Notes: a model not told the origin generated them from the sequence alone. 59,178 bases of DNA from Ettlia oleoabundans (GCA_019693395.1 JAAMXP010000238.1:561-59738); one strand, 5' to 3'; positions 13,001 to 25,600 are shown, counted from the first letter of the stretch. Numbers and translations are program-made.

Positions 13001-16000
13001 TCAGGCGGTACCGCCGGCGGCCGCTGTAGCACCCTCGGCGCCGCCGCCGTGCTCCTGCCGCGCCCGCCACTGTTGCCGCCCCTCCTCCGCCAGCTGCAGC
13101 AGGTGACGCAGCTCCTCAAACACGCCGTTGGCATCCAAAACTGCAAAGGCGCTGGCACGCTTGCGCTGCCCCATCAGCTGCAAGGGGGGCAGGCGAGGGG
13201 AAAGGCAGAATGGGCATACTTGGCCTTCTGACCGGCATGCATGCAGCAAGGCGTGTGCGAGTATATCGCTCAGTTACCTTGCCAGGCACGTATCACGCAA
13301 AGAGCATGCACAGGAAGATGCAGGCCGGGGAATCAAAGGGATCAACCCCATGTCACCACCCCACCGAATCCACTCAAAGTCGGTTCTTTCAGCGCACCTT
13401 GCCCATCTTTTGACGGCTGAGGGCAAACACGAGCGGCACCTCTCGCTCCCTCGCCAGCGCCACAAGCGACTCCGCTGGGTGCTGCAACACCTTGCTAGCG
13501 CTACCTCCTCCTCCTCCTCCTCCTGCTCCTCCATTTCCCACTGCTGCAATGCTTCCTCCTCCTTCTTCTTCCCCTCCCTCGCCACTAGGCTGCGCATCCA
13601 CGCCACAGCTACCGCCTTCTTCTCCATCTGCCGCCTCCATAGCCAGGCTGCTTATGTTGGGTGCCAGCAGTACAACCTTGGCTTTGCGTACCTTCACCGC
13701 CTTCTCAACCTGCAGCAAATCCCGAGCCGCAACCCCTCCTCGATCGATATTTTGAAATCTTACCCTTCTTCCTGCTGCCAACAAGCCTGAGCATGGCCCT
13801 GCCACCGGCCATGCTGTGGTGCCCATCTTGAGTTCAGCCAACACGCTATCATGCTACCACACTTTTGTCCCGTGAACCAGCCAGCTCAGCGATGCAATAT
13901 AAGGTGGGCACCTGGCCACTACCCTGGCAGTTGCTGCTGTATTCACCACGCACCCACATGCACCACCCACCACTCATCNNNNNNNNNNNNNNNNNNNNNN
14001 NNNNNNNNNNNNNNNNNNNNNNNNNNNNNNNNNNNNNNNNNNNNNNNNNAACCAACCAACCAACCAACCAACCAGTTGTTCACCTCTCGCAGCCCCGACA
14101 CCACCCGCCGCTTGCGCTTGAAGTTGGTGGGGTCTTGCTGCCTCGTGCGCTCCTGCCACTCCAGCAGGCGTCGCAGCATCGCCTCGGCCGTGGCATTGAG
14201 CTTGGGAGTGATGATCTGCAGGTGTGGCAGTAGCAGGAAACGAGAAAAGGTCGTAATAAGCAATCTTTAGTACTTGTAGTAAGGATCACAGAACAGCTAC
14301 TAATCCTAATACTTGTTAGTAGATATCACAGACATAGCACTCATCCTGGAATTTGTAATAAGTAAACCCAGTGCATGGTAGGTGAGCAAAGACCTGTGCC
14401 ATCGAGCAACATGCAAGGTTTCAATAGATTGTTGGCTGCTACCTGCAGCGGGCAAGCAGGCGAGAGGCTAATGAAACTGCAAGGTCAGACACGGAGCAAG
14501 TTCATGAGGGCAGCAAGGTGCGTACCTGGCACACATACGGCTCCACATCAGCATCAGCACCCACATAAGTCCTCCCAGCTGCGCCAGGTTTGCCGCCACC
14601 GCCGCCACCGCTACCCCTGCCGCCACCTACGCTACCCGCCCCGGGTGCCCCATTTACAGCCAGGAGACCCAGCCGTCTCTGTGCCTCTGGGCCGGTGGCG
14701 GAAGTTGCGGCAGCGGCAGCACCGGCGGTCACCCGCTGGGCGTGCCGCTTGCTGCCCAAATGCTCCTGCAGGTTGCGCTGCCCGCTGATCGCCACCTGCA
14801 ACCAAGGGGGGGGGGTGGGGGGGTGGGGGGGTGGCATATAGCATAACAGCGCCTGCTTCGCCGCTTCTGCTCCCGTAGCTCCTTAGAGCAGCAATCCAGG
14901 TGGGGCCGCAAGTGCTAGGAAAGAGCGGGTAGCAACACCACAAGAAATCCGCAGCGAGAGAGCAAGAAAGCAGACAAATGTCTGGACAATTGACCTGGAA
15001 AAGATAAATTTTGTTGGCTTAAATCGAGGCGGGCATCGGAAGTATGAAAACCACAATAAACTTAACAGTATGACAGAAACAGCTCAAGGGCAGGGAGTGG
15101 CAGGCATCGGGGCGTCACCTCACACAGCAGGCAGCGGAAGGTGCCCGGCGCATCCGCCACCGCCTGCACGTAAGCTGGCTGCTGCTGCTGCGTGTGCTGC
15201 GAGCGATGCTGCTCTCTTGCTGAGACGTTGGCCGGCTGCTGCTGCCCGTGCTGCGCGTGGTGCCGCGCCTGCTGCGTGTGCCACTGCCCCCGCTCCCTGA
15301 CTTGCCCGCTTGGTGGTGCTGCTGCAAGTGCAGAGGTCACGAAGCTGGCGCTGAGGGGTGCTGCTTCTGTTGCTTCTGCCTCCAAGGTTGCAGCAGGGTC
15401 GATGCCGCTCAGCCAGGCAGCCACATCAAAAGCCGGCGGCGGCGGCTGCTGCTGCCGGTTCCCCTGCTGCTGCTGGGTCCCCTGCTGCTGCCCCTGCTGC
15501 AGGTCAAAGCCTGTGGGGGTAACAGTGGGTGGCCCAGTAGCACAGCTGTCGGGCCCTGGCTTGCTGGCAGGAGTGGTGCGATCCGCCGACAAGGCTGCTG
15601 CTGGGGCCCTTCCCTGTCCTCTCTGTGGGGTGGGCAGCGAGGGAGTGTCAGGAGGCTCACATTGCTGCTGCCGGCTTTGCGGCTGCTGCTGGCTGGGCAA
15701 CTGGGCTGCCGCTTGCTGTTGCCGGCCCTGCTGCTGGGGGTTGTGTGGTTGGGCAAAACCCACTTGCTGCTGCTGGACTGCCGTTCGGTGTTGCTGGCTC
15801 AACGGCTGCTGCTGCTGCTGCCGCTCCTGCTGCTGCTGTGTATTTTCTACCGGCGCATGCTGCCGCTGTGCCGGCGCGGCTTGCTGCCGCTGTGCCTGCC
15901 CAGCGTGCAGAGCGACAGCAGCTGCATCAGCTCTTATATTGCTGGCCCAAGAGAGCAGCTGATCCCCCCATTGCAGCCCAAACGACCCACTGCTGCTGGC

Positions 16001-19000
16001 GCTACTGGCGCTGCCGCTGCTCAAACCAGAGGAATCACTGCCGCCGCCACCCTTCTCGCTTCTGCTGCTGCTGCCTTCTTGCCGAGCAGCAGCAGCAGCT
16101 CCTCTGCCAGCGACACCAGCGGTGAGTGATGGAGCGACCGTTTGAATAAGATGAGGCGTGTGCGCAGCGGCAGCCGGCCACAGAGGCAAAGATGAGAATG
16201 GCGGCGCCTTACTGGGTGCTGCCGCAATGGCTGGCGCTGTTGTTGGGTGCTCCGGCTGCTGCTTCCATGCCATACTGCGGCCAGTTGGGTGCTGCCTGCC
16301 TGCTGGGTGTTGCCTGACAGCTCCAGCAGCTGCCGCAGCTGTTGCTCTGCTGCCGCCTGTTTGTCCAACAGCCCCACGCGGTTTGCCGCCGGCGGTCGCG
16401 CGCTGCGCACCCGCGGGCAGTTGCCTGCTGCTGTGGGTGGCCCAGCCAGACAGCACATCCTGGAAGGCAAAGCTGGCGAGGCTGCTAGACGCGGCAGTGG
16501 AGGCAGCTGCTGCTTCACTGCCTGCCTCACTGCCTGCCTCCGCCTCATTCTTAGCTTGAACCCCACGGCTATCGTCTGCTGCATCGCTGGCAACGGTGAA
16601 GGGTTCAGCCTTGGAGTCACCACACAGCCCTTCCTTGTCATCCTTTACCTGCTCCTTCTCTTCCTGCTGTTGCTGAGTCTGCTGCTGCGCCTGTCGCTGC
16701 GCCTGCTGCTGGCAATCTTTCTGCGCCAGTGTAGCCTCCACCCGCCCCTCTCCTGCACCTGCGCGTTCAACCTGGGTTGCTTCCACAGTCGACGTGACCG
16801 CCGCCGGCGCTGGCTGGTCACTGGGCCGATCAATCGGGTCATCTGCTGCCGCCGCTGCCGTCGCCTCAACAGAATTATATAACGCATCCAGACCAGAACC
16901 TTCCGCCGCTATCGGCAGCTTCTCGGCCTTCTGAAGCTGCCGCTGAGCCGCCGCCAGCTGCTTGCGTGCCTGCTCATGCGCCCTGCACTCGAACAACCGG
17001 GGGCAAGGCTTGCATGAGGCATGAGCCACACACAGTGCTGATTTGGCTTGTGTGACAACAACTAACAGGCTCCGTTGTTGTCGACCACGACTCAACTAAT
17101 AAACGGCTACCCAATCCCCAACAGAATCAGCAGCAACCAATGCGGTGGACTGCAGGTTGCGTGGCAACTATCACCCCCCTGCCTGCGGTTGACCACCTTT
17201 CCAAGTTATGAGGGATACTTGCCTACACTCCCACCTGGTGACACCCCTCACCTTTCCAGCTTCTGTGAAACACTTGGCTGCATGCCCGCCCGGCCCGCCC
17301 CCTCACCGTTCCAGCTTCTGTGAGACATTTGGCTGCATGCCTACTCGGCACCGCCGCTCATCTTTCCAGCTTCCCTCTGCACTCAGCCCCATGCCCCCAC
17401 CTGGCATCATCTACTCACCTTTCCAGCTTCTCCCTGCACCCAGCAGCATGCCCCAACTGCTGCTCCAGCAGCTGCTGCTGCACAGCCAGGTTGGCCACCA
17501 GCAGCTGCCGCTCCTGCTGCTCCTCCTGCTGCTGCTCCTGCTGCTGCTCCTGCTGCTGCTTCTGGTGTTGCCCCTGCTGCTGTTGTTCCTGCGGCTGCTG
17601 CTGCCCCTGCGTTGCCAGTTGCTCCAGCACTGCGGCCAACTGGTTGGACAGGCACCCCTGTGCCTCTCCCACCGCCTGGAGTGCCGCTTCCAGCTCTGCA
17701 GGGAACGATTCAGCCGCAGTGCTTGCAAGACAAAAAAGGTGCACGGGAGCAACAAGTCCAGTCCAGCTGTACAACAGCTGCATAGCTGCGCGCCAGTTAA
17801 TCCTATTGCCGCAGCACTGGGTCGGCGATTGTGCTAGCGTGGTTGAGGTGCATTTCACAACGATCCCAACACCCTGTTAGCCCCAACATGCAACTCCAAC
17901 TAAACTACCTACCCCATTCTGCAGCTCTCTTAACTTGGCTACCTGCCAGCACGCCTTGCCAGCGCTCGCGCGCCTGACTTATCTGCTGCTCATCCACTGG
18001 CTGTATCACGCCCATGCAGCTGCTGCTCACCTGCCAGAACGCCTTGCCAGCGCTCGCACGCTTGTACCGCGCTGCTGCGCTTGAACAGGCGCTTTAAACG
18101 GCTCTCGCGCTTGCGCCGCTTGGCACGGGTGCCTGGTGGCGGCGCCAGAACCTGCACAGCCTGCGACAGAGGCCGCAGCATGCGGTTGTGGTGTTACTGT
18201 ACCCTCGCCGATATGCTCGACAAAGACACGCTGGGATGCTCCAACCCAGCAACATATGTCAGCATTGGCCACCATAATTTTGCTCCTCATGCCATGGCTA
18301 CCTACTACATCATTCCTGCAGCTGTACAAACTCTGCCGCTCACCTTAACAGCGCCAGCTGTGGCGCCGCTTGGCTGCCAAGCTGGACGGGCAGAGGCAGC
18401 TCCTGCCGGAGCCCTTGAGCGGGCCGCTTGCTGCGGCTGCAGCTGCCTTTGCTGCTTCTGGCTGGTGACCGGTGCTGACCCATTCTTAAGGTTTGATGGG
18501 AACTTGGATCTAGACGCGGGCATAGCATTGAGCAGCAAGTCTCCCCACAGCACCGCTGCATGTAGGCTGGGGGCGGTGGTGCTGGAGCCCACCCCATGTT
18601 GAGGCGGGTGCAGCGATTGAGGCTCATTGCGGCCGCCATGAGCATCCTTCAAGTGCTGCGCAAAGCGTTGCATGTCCCGAAAGGCGCGGCCACATGCCAG
18701 GCAGCGGCGTTGCCCTGCAACAGTAAGGAGGGTTGCAAAGGTCGGCGAAGCAGCGGGCGGCATCACGCGCCCCCGGCCCCCCCCCCCCCACCCCGGCTGC
18801 CACGAATCCCGCGTTGGTCGCACCCTCTTGTTCCATGTTGCGTGCAATTTACAAGTGTTCATTTAGTACGCACCAGTGACGTCTGCCCTGCTTTTGGCCG
18901 CCTCTCGCAGAAGGTCGTCCGCTTTGTTGGGCTGTGCAACAGCTGGTGGCGCAGCGGGGCGTTGATCATAGTGCGGCTGCCTGCCACCACCACCAGAGGC

Positions 19001-19027
19001 GGCGATGGCAGCCCAGGAGGAGCGCAT
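13001..19027 (-). CDS. SECIS-binding protein 2-like (SBP2/L7Ae) with two zinc fingers and a Gln-rich middle
   Basis: Candidate selenocysteine-insertion factor: SBP2 binds the SECIS element of selenoprotein mRNAs and recruits the Sec-specific elongation factor. Nine minus-strand exons: 18874-19027, 18344-18714, 18031-18160, 17419-17695, 15119-16982, 14526-14795, 14084-14215, 13398-13709, 13001-13177; all phases close; 1,228 residues. Domains: C2H2 finger C56-C59-H72-H77; basic segment about 180-210; Gln-rich coiled coil about 219-310; long Gln/Ala/Ser-rich exon 311-932; U1/matrin-type finger C928-C931-H944-H950, split by an intron; then the SBP2 core 1019-1228 with WQERTRQQDP, KRKRRVVSGLREV, KAKVVLLAPN and PLVFALSRQKMGK. 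The L7Ae fold is interrupted by about 54 Gly/Glu-rich residues (about 1086-1139). I do not see a clear SECIS-interaction domain. The 71-N gap lies in the intron between exons 7 and 8, where protein alignment suggests nothing is missing. Confidence 0.85.
13979..14049. other. Assembly gap (71 N) beside an (AACC)n tract
   Basis: Undetermined bases in an intron of the SBP2-like gene. The right flank, 14050-14074, is an AACC tetranucleotide repeat, the probable cause of the gap. Confidence 0.95.
17941..18062 (-). repeat. Tandem duplication of an exon end and donor site (88-base period) in the SBP2-like gene
   Basis: On the minus strand GAGCGCTGGCAAGGCGTNCT plus GGCAGGT occurs at the end of exon 3 (18029-18062) and again 88 bases downstream (17941-17974). 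The first copy ends in a strong donor (GCAG/GTGAGC) and is used in the model. The second has a weaker GTAGCC. A TGA between them prevents read-through. It could be a relic or an alternative donor. Confidence 0.75.
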
Positions 19028-19636
19028 CTCCCGGGGCAGACTAGCCCAGGCTGCGCGTCACCAACATTGTGATTCATACATGTTATAAATGCAACATTCA
19101 ACTCCGCCAGTAACACAGGACGGCAGTGCCACTTGGGTGTGTCTGTTGCATTCCTGCCAGCGGTCGGCAGCCACCCCCAGCGCACCACAGCAGTGCAGAA
19201 GGCTGACTTGCAGCAAAAGTGGCCTGGGCGTTAACGTGTCGCATTTTACATCAAGGATCTGAGTAGAACGGCGTAAAGCGAAGGCAGTATGAAGTACATG
19301 GCTCAGGTGTTTTTAAACGCTGTCCGTAAGGCTTCTAGGCAGGGCGAGAACTATGAATGATGGATGCAAATGGATTTGTGACAAAGCAAGAAGATCATGT
19401 TTAGAATTGGATCCTGATTTACAACCTAAGGTGGCTGATAAGGCTGGTTCCTGTATTAGGCTACACAATGATACAAAAATGCCCGAGCTGTTGTCACCCA
19501 ACGCGTGTGCAGTCAACGGTATTTGCGCCCATGGGGTTTCACGCTGCGAGCGACCGACCGATGCTGCTTGTTGCCCTGTATGTCTTCAGCATGCGCCTGA
19601 GGTGTGTTGAGGTATAGTGCAATGCACCGTGCTGCC
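19028..19636. other. Intergenic: SBP2-like promoter and kinase 3' UTR
   Basis: Same-strand gap of 609 bases. TGTAA (minus) at 19246-19250 probably ends the kinase transcript. A plus-strand Cys-rich frame of 85 codons (19353-19610) is open, but it has no recognisable relatives or splice context and I do not call it. Confidence 0.45.
19246..19250 (-). promoter_or_regulatory. Polyadenylation signal TGTAA (kinase gene)
   Basis: TGTAA on the minus strand, 387 bases past the kinase stop codon. Confidence 0.45.
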
Positions 19637-22600
19637 CTAGCGGCCATGCTGTGCCCTCATTATTGCTAGAAGTTGCGGATCCATTTGTGACTCATCCATG
19701 CCCGGCGGCAGAGTCGTCACACCCCAGGCTGGGCCCGGCGCAGGGCCTGCAAGGCTGGAAGCGTAAAGTTAGAGTGTTGAACAACAAGAGTGGCACATGA
19801 AGAGACAAGAGCACAAGTGGACGGTTAAAGTCAAGTCAAAAAGGTGAGAAACGATAGCGGTAGACGTGAAGACAAGGGGCAATTCACCTAAAAAGAGCTG
19901 AAGTGAGAGTTGGGCTGGGTATACCATGGTGCAGATGCTTGGGATGGGGATGGGTTAGGTCTGGGAACACACAGGCTGTGCTCTGTGTGCACAGCTATGT
20001 CTGCTACCAGACCCAATCCCCAACCTATTGCTCCCAAGCACCCAGCACCTCCGCACATGGTGGCACATGGTGGATGAGAGAACATGGTTGCTGAAGGGGT
20101 GCCTTTCTGATTACCTTCGCATCCCAGCCTAGTAACCAACCCTTCAAGAAGATCGCTTCACTGGCACAGGCACACCTTGCACAAAAAAGAGAAAGCGGGA
20201 AAAGGAAGCCAGAAAAGCAATGGAGGAAAGGGCAGAAAACAAGCGTACCTTGGGTGGGGGGCTGCTTGAACCATTCCCCATGGCGCTGCGGGTACAGTAT
20301 ACGGGAGGGGTCGAGCTCCCTTCCCTGCCACGTGTCTGCCACATTGCTTAGCCGCTCCCTGCCGTACCGCTCAGGATCCACGCCCCCTGCCGTGGCGGCG
20401 GTGTCCTCCTGCGGGTGGAGGCAGCACTTTGTTATTAAAACTTTAAGGTTCAATAATGGGCAGTAGGAAGTGGGTCGAGTAGGGTGATTGTCAGGCTCGC
20501 AGGCATGCAGGCAGGCAAGGATTATGGCAGGCGAGATGCACTATTATAGACGGGAGGAAAGCGAGATGTCATTACAGTCGAGACGATTCCTGTGTTTCTG
20601 TAGCACTTAGTTTTCCAACCGCACCTGCAGCCCCGCCTCCCTGTGCTTCAGCAAGCTCGCGGCAATGCTCTGGTCGCCGCCACCTGTGTTCGGCACGCGT
20701 GCCCGCTTCTTGCCGCTACCGCTGGTGTCACCAGCCGTGCCACCGGCGACGTCGCCTGCACCTGGCGTGGCAGCGGCGGCGGGGCGGGCCTGGCTTTGGG
20801 CCCTGATTGCCTCACACTCTTCTTCCAGCATGCGCCGCATCTTCTGGCAGCCTTCGTCCTGTGGGGTGGTTGTACAGTAGCAGCCTGCACGCATGAAAAT
20901 GTGCGGTTCTTATCATTGCAAAGCAGGTGTTGATCAGCATGTAGAGGGGAAGTGCTGCGGCCGAGTGGTGCCTATGGCCCTTGCACCGCCGTACAGCGTA
21001 CAGCACCCTATGAGCGCAGCCAGAATGCCATTCATAGCCAGGGCAGCGAGGGCCAGGGCCAGAATATCTGCCCATCTATCCACCAACTTGGCAACCCACC
21101 CACTTAGCAACGCCTTGACCTGGCAGCCCTGGCAGCCCTGGCAGCTGCCCAGACCAGCTGGCGGCAGCTCAACCTGACAATCTGACTCTGCCTGGCACCC
21201 CAACCCACCCGTGACCATAGACAGCTCGTCCTCCAGCATGCTAAGGGCCCTGCCCGGGTCGCTTTCCTCCCAGTAATGCCTGGCGCTTCTCCCCTCGTTG
21301 CCGGCGCCGGCCTCCCGCATGCGCACATCCGCGCCGCCGCCACTAGCGCCTGCCTCCTCCCCGGCTGGTGGGGCAGCTGCAGCAAAGGGGCTGTTGGGCC
21401 GCTCCTCGATGTGGCTGGGGCTGGCAACGTGCAGGCGCGAGGCAAACGGTGCCGCAAGAGAGCTGGCAGTCGGCTCACAGGCCGCTGCTATTGCCGCTGA
21501 TGCCGCCGCCACAGCTGCCGCGCCCGCCGCGGTCCCAGGCGCCTGCTGCAATGCAGCTGCTCCAGCCTGCGCCGCTGCCACCTGCCCCTGCCGTGCACCC
21601 TGCACGCCTGCTGCCGCCACACTATATGGCTGCAAAGCTGACAGGGGCGTGGCCGGCTCTGTGATGGCGACTGCTGAGGGGTCCTGAAGCGCTTCAAATG
21701 CGCCATTAATGCCCCCCACGTTTGCTGCTCCTGCGGCCATGCCGTTGCCGGACTCAAGGCCAACACCGTGCTTGGCACGCGCCACAATTGGCGAAGCAGA
21801 GGCCTCATCATGATTGCCTACATAAAATAGAGTTGAGGAGTTGCTATGTGACTGCAGCGTGGCAGTACCCCCCTGTCAGCCACAAGGAGCCAGGCAGGCA
21901 ACAATGCCCTCCACCAGGCTCCGCTGCAGCCACATCAGCATAGGAACAGCACCCTCTCCCTAGGGCACTGAGTCACTGGTTCATGTTCAACCAAAACTTT
22001 CCTCTTTGCAGCCAATGCCACCCACCTGTCTCTGCCGCCGCCACTATGTCTGCGAAATACTCGTGGGCTAACGCCTCATCTGGGCTGCAGCGCCGCGTGG
22101 GGTCAAAGGCCAGCAGGCGGCACAGCAGGTCCACCGCGGCTTCGCCCGCTGCTGAAAACCTGCGTGCCAGCAGAGGGGACAAGGCAGGCAAGGTCAGCGG
22201 GTTTGGGAAAGGCGGGGAACGCGGGCAAGGGCTTGGGGAGGGCGGCCCAGGCCAGGCCAGCGAGGGTGGTAACAACAGGCTGGAAGGCATCAAGAGGGCA
22301 CTAGGTCTGGCAAGACAGGAGCGTGTGGGCGGGAAGGAGGGAGGGGACAGGCAACAGGATGTGGGATGCAACTGAGATGTGGCATGCGGGCGGGTCGCAT
22401 GGGACCAACCCTGAACACAGACCAAAGCAAGAACAAATATCCAACCAAATGAGAATAGGGAAGCACCTGCGATAGAGCGTGGGTGCCCGACCGGGGAGAT
22501 GGTGCAGGTACCGACGCCAGTGTGGCTCTTGCACCGCCGCCACGTCAGCCCAGCAAGGGGTGCCTATAACCTTGAACAGGGCCTGCAAAGGGGGGCAGGC

Positions 22601-25600
22601 AGCATTCAATGCTGGCGGGTGAGCGCATTAGCAGGCAGGCAAGCAGGGAGGCAGGCAGGGGGGACAGGTGAAGGCAGGCAGGCAGGCTGGCTGGCTGGCA
22701 GATTGGGAGCCGGCACTTTTTGCAAGGCTACTTGCGGAATGGGCAGGCCGGGCACAAATCAAAGGGTGTAAAAGGGTATCCAGACAGGTCAAGGAAACAG
22801 GGAGGGAGGCAGCACCAGGTGAGAAGTCAATGCAAGTTACTACGGCAAGTAAACTGACATCCCACGTAACCTGAAAGGAAAGGGAGAAAGGCATGATGGG
22901 AAGCCCACCTGGAGCTCGTTACGGGTCATCTCGTTCCCGGGCCCACCCACAAAGCTCTCCCCCTCATCAGGCGTCTTGGGCAGGCCGTGGATGGCAAACA
23001 GCGGCGCCACCTGAGGCACAGCAAATCACAGCACAGCACAGCATCACAAGGACGCATGCACGAGAGCGCAGCGGAGCTTGGGACCAAGCAGCATACGCTG
23101 CCACTCCTGCTTGCACCAAGGCTGATCATATGGACACTCTTTTGAGAACCTGAAGGCTCTCGGCCAATCCCACTTGCCTGCAAGTTGGGTGTTGCTGCCG
23201 ACCCCACGTGCGCTATCCTTTGCAGCAGCTCCCCAAATATGCAGCCCAGGCTCCACATGTCGATGGCTGCTGTGTAGCCCCCACGCGACATCACCACCTC
23301 AGGAGCACTGCGCAGCCAGGCATCAGCAGGAGGTAGCGGCAGCAAGGCATGACAATGGCGCAACACGGGGCTTTTGTAGGCGCAGGCCGGCTGGCAACAA
23401 ATACCAGCCAAACGCAGGCCAGGTTTCCAAGGCAGCGTTGCAGGGTTGTGGCTGGGTTGGCTGCCTTTGACCCAGAAGAGTGCTTCACATACAACACAAA
23501 GCCGGATTGGCATCGGTCGCAAGGAGTGTAACACGAAGGCCTGGTGAGATTCAGGCAGCACATGAGAGCGGCAGGAGCGAAGAGGCTGCTCTCTCTAGTA
23601 GAAGGATGACGTCAGTACACAGGTTGTGCAGGCAGTCAGGCACACAGGCACACAGGCAGGCAGGTATTGGCAGGACAATGGGGAGGGAGCGGGAGTGTGG
23701 CACTCACCGATAGCAGGGTGTGGCCACCACGCGGGTCAGCGGCGCTTTGTATCCCGGCCTGCTGCCGCTGCGCCCCTCGCCGCTGCCCTCACGCTCGTGC
23801 TGCACATACAAATCCTCTGGCTGCAACAGGACAGGGGGACGAAAGGGACCCTAGTGGTTGGTGCTTTGGCAGCACTAGGTCTTGACCGAAACTTTCCCAC
23901 GGTTAGGCACATGGGGACAAAAAGAAGCCAATAACACAGCGAGGCATGCCTGCCCCCTAAATGCAATGCAGGGCACCATGCACTGATGCCAGCAAAATGA
24001 CATAGCGGTGAGCAGAAGTGCAGGGTAGCTATTTTCTACGAGCCCACTGGGTTTGCTACTGCCTCGATGTGGCACACTAAAATCAAACGTGCCCCTTGTC
24101 AACCTCCCGACAAACATCCTGTATCAAGCAAACACACTGTAACAGGCCAAACCACTCGACCTGACCCAGAGCGACCCCACCCACCTGCATCGCCTCGTTC
24201 ATTGCCTGGTAGCTGTCGGCAACGTGCAGCATGGGCAGCCCAGCCGGCCGCCCCGTCAGCTCCACTGTGCCTGCCTTGTTGGGGGCGCTCTGCTCTGCCC
24301 ACTGGTATCCCTCTGGTGTGGCGGATCGAGCGCTGCCAAAGTCCCCAATCTGCATGGGGGATTACATGGATGCATGGGATTGAGAGTGGAAAGGGAACAG
24401 TCACAGAAGACAGTCTGGCAGGGTGCTGATGCATCATGATGTCTGGCGAGGGTGGCGATTCTGTGTTTATTTGGTGCAGTTCAGCCAGCCAGCCAGCCAG
24501 CCTCCGCATGCACCCGCCCACAGCACTATCAGCCCCTTCGGGACCGGCTGGGACCGCCAGCAGAGCCCACCTTGATCACCCGCTCGCCATTCTCCCATGC
24601 CAGGAACACATTCTGCAACAGCAACGTGCCACAACAACAGACCATGCAGCAGTGGGTGACTGACGGTGAGTGGATGGTCAATTGATGAGGCTCTTTTACC
24701 ATGATGGTAAAGGTGGCCAGTTCACTTCTGGTGCCTGCAGCTTGAATCCAAACACACGTCACCAACAAGCGCACACAGTCACAAACACTGATACCATAGG
24801 CATACATGCCTGCGATTTGATGTCCCTGTGCCACACGTGCATGGAGTGCAAATACTTCACTGTGACTATCAGCTGCCACATCAACGACTTGACCTCATTG
24901 CCTGCACAAAAGTACCAGAACAGACGGCAGAAGCGTGGCATATTTGTGCGGCACAAAAACAGTGCAGCCAGTGGGGTTGGCACAGACTTCTGGCATGATC
25001 CCAGGCATCGTCCAAAAGTGCGTGCCCTGCTGCTTCATAACGGGTAAGACAAGTGGGTGCCGTGCCACTCCTAAACATGTATGATTCACTCAAGCCGCTT
25101 CCTCACTTGACATCTGGCCTCTGAGGTGGAAGAGGTCCCCTCCGTCTGCCAGCTCCATAGCGATGTAAACATCCACGCTGAGATTCACCAGCCTGCCGCG
25201 TATGAGCCGGCACTGCCCCGTGGCCGAGGGGCGCACAAAGGCGTCCCTGATGCCGATGACGTTTGGGTGGCGCAGGCGCCGCAGGATGCAAATCTCGCGC
25301 AGCACGCGCTTAGTGTGATCTGGGGATTGAAGCACATCCGCCACACGCTTGAGCGCGACCTGTGAGGAAAAGAGGAACTCCAGTAAGCGTAGAACTAGGG
25401 ATATGGGAATGGCATGAGGCGAACTGCCGGTGGCAACCAGCTCTCCACTTGGGTGACAGTTGCTGGGGCTGACGGTACGTTGCAAGCGTGCAGAGCGGCG
25501 CAAGAGCACACCACCGGCAGTGCAAAAAGTGCCTGCTCACCTTCTCCCCTGTGGTGTTATCAACGGCCAGACAAACGGCGCTGAAGCTGCCATAGCCCAG

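Noticed and set aside
13979..14049. Possible missing exon of the SBP2-like gene within the N gap
   Set aside because: Flanking exons are both phase 0, and the protein reads GLRE then VEKAVKVRKAKVV, matching SBP2 spacing without a gap.
15192..15962. Plus-strand 256-codon open frame extremely rich in cysteine
   Set aside because: It is the antisense reading of CAG-rich codons of the SBP2-like exon (15119-16982), which has correct splice phases and known domains on the minus strand.
19353..19610. Plus-strand 85-codon Cys-rich small protein
   Set aside because: Lies in the 3' UTR/promoter gap between two minus-strand genes; no recognisable family, and no independent sign of transcription.
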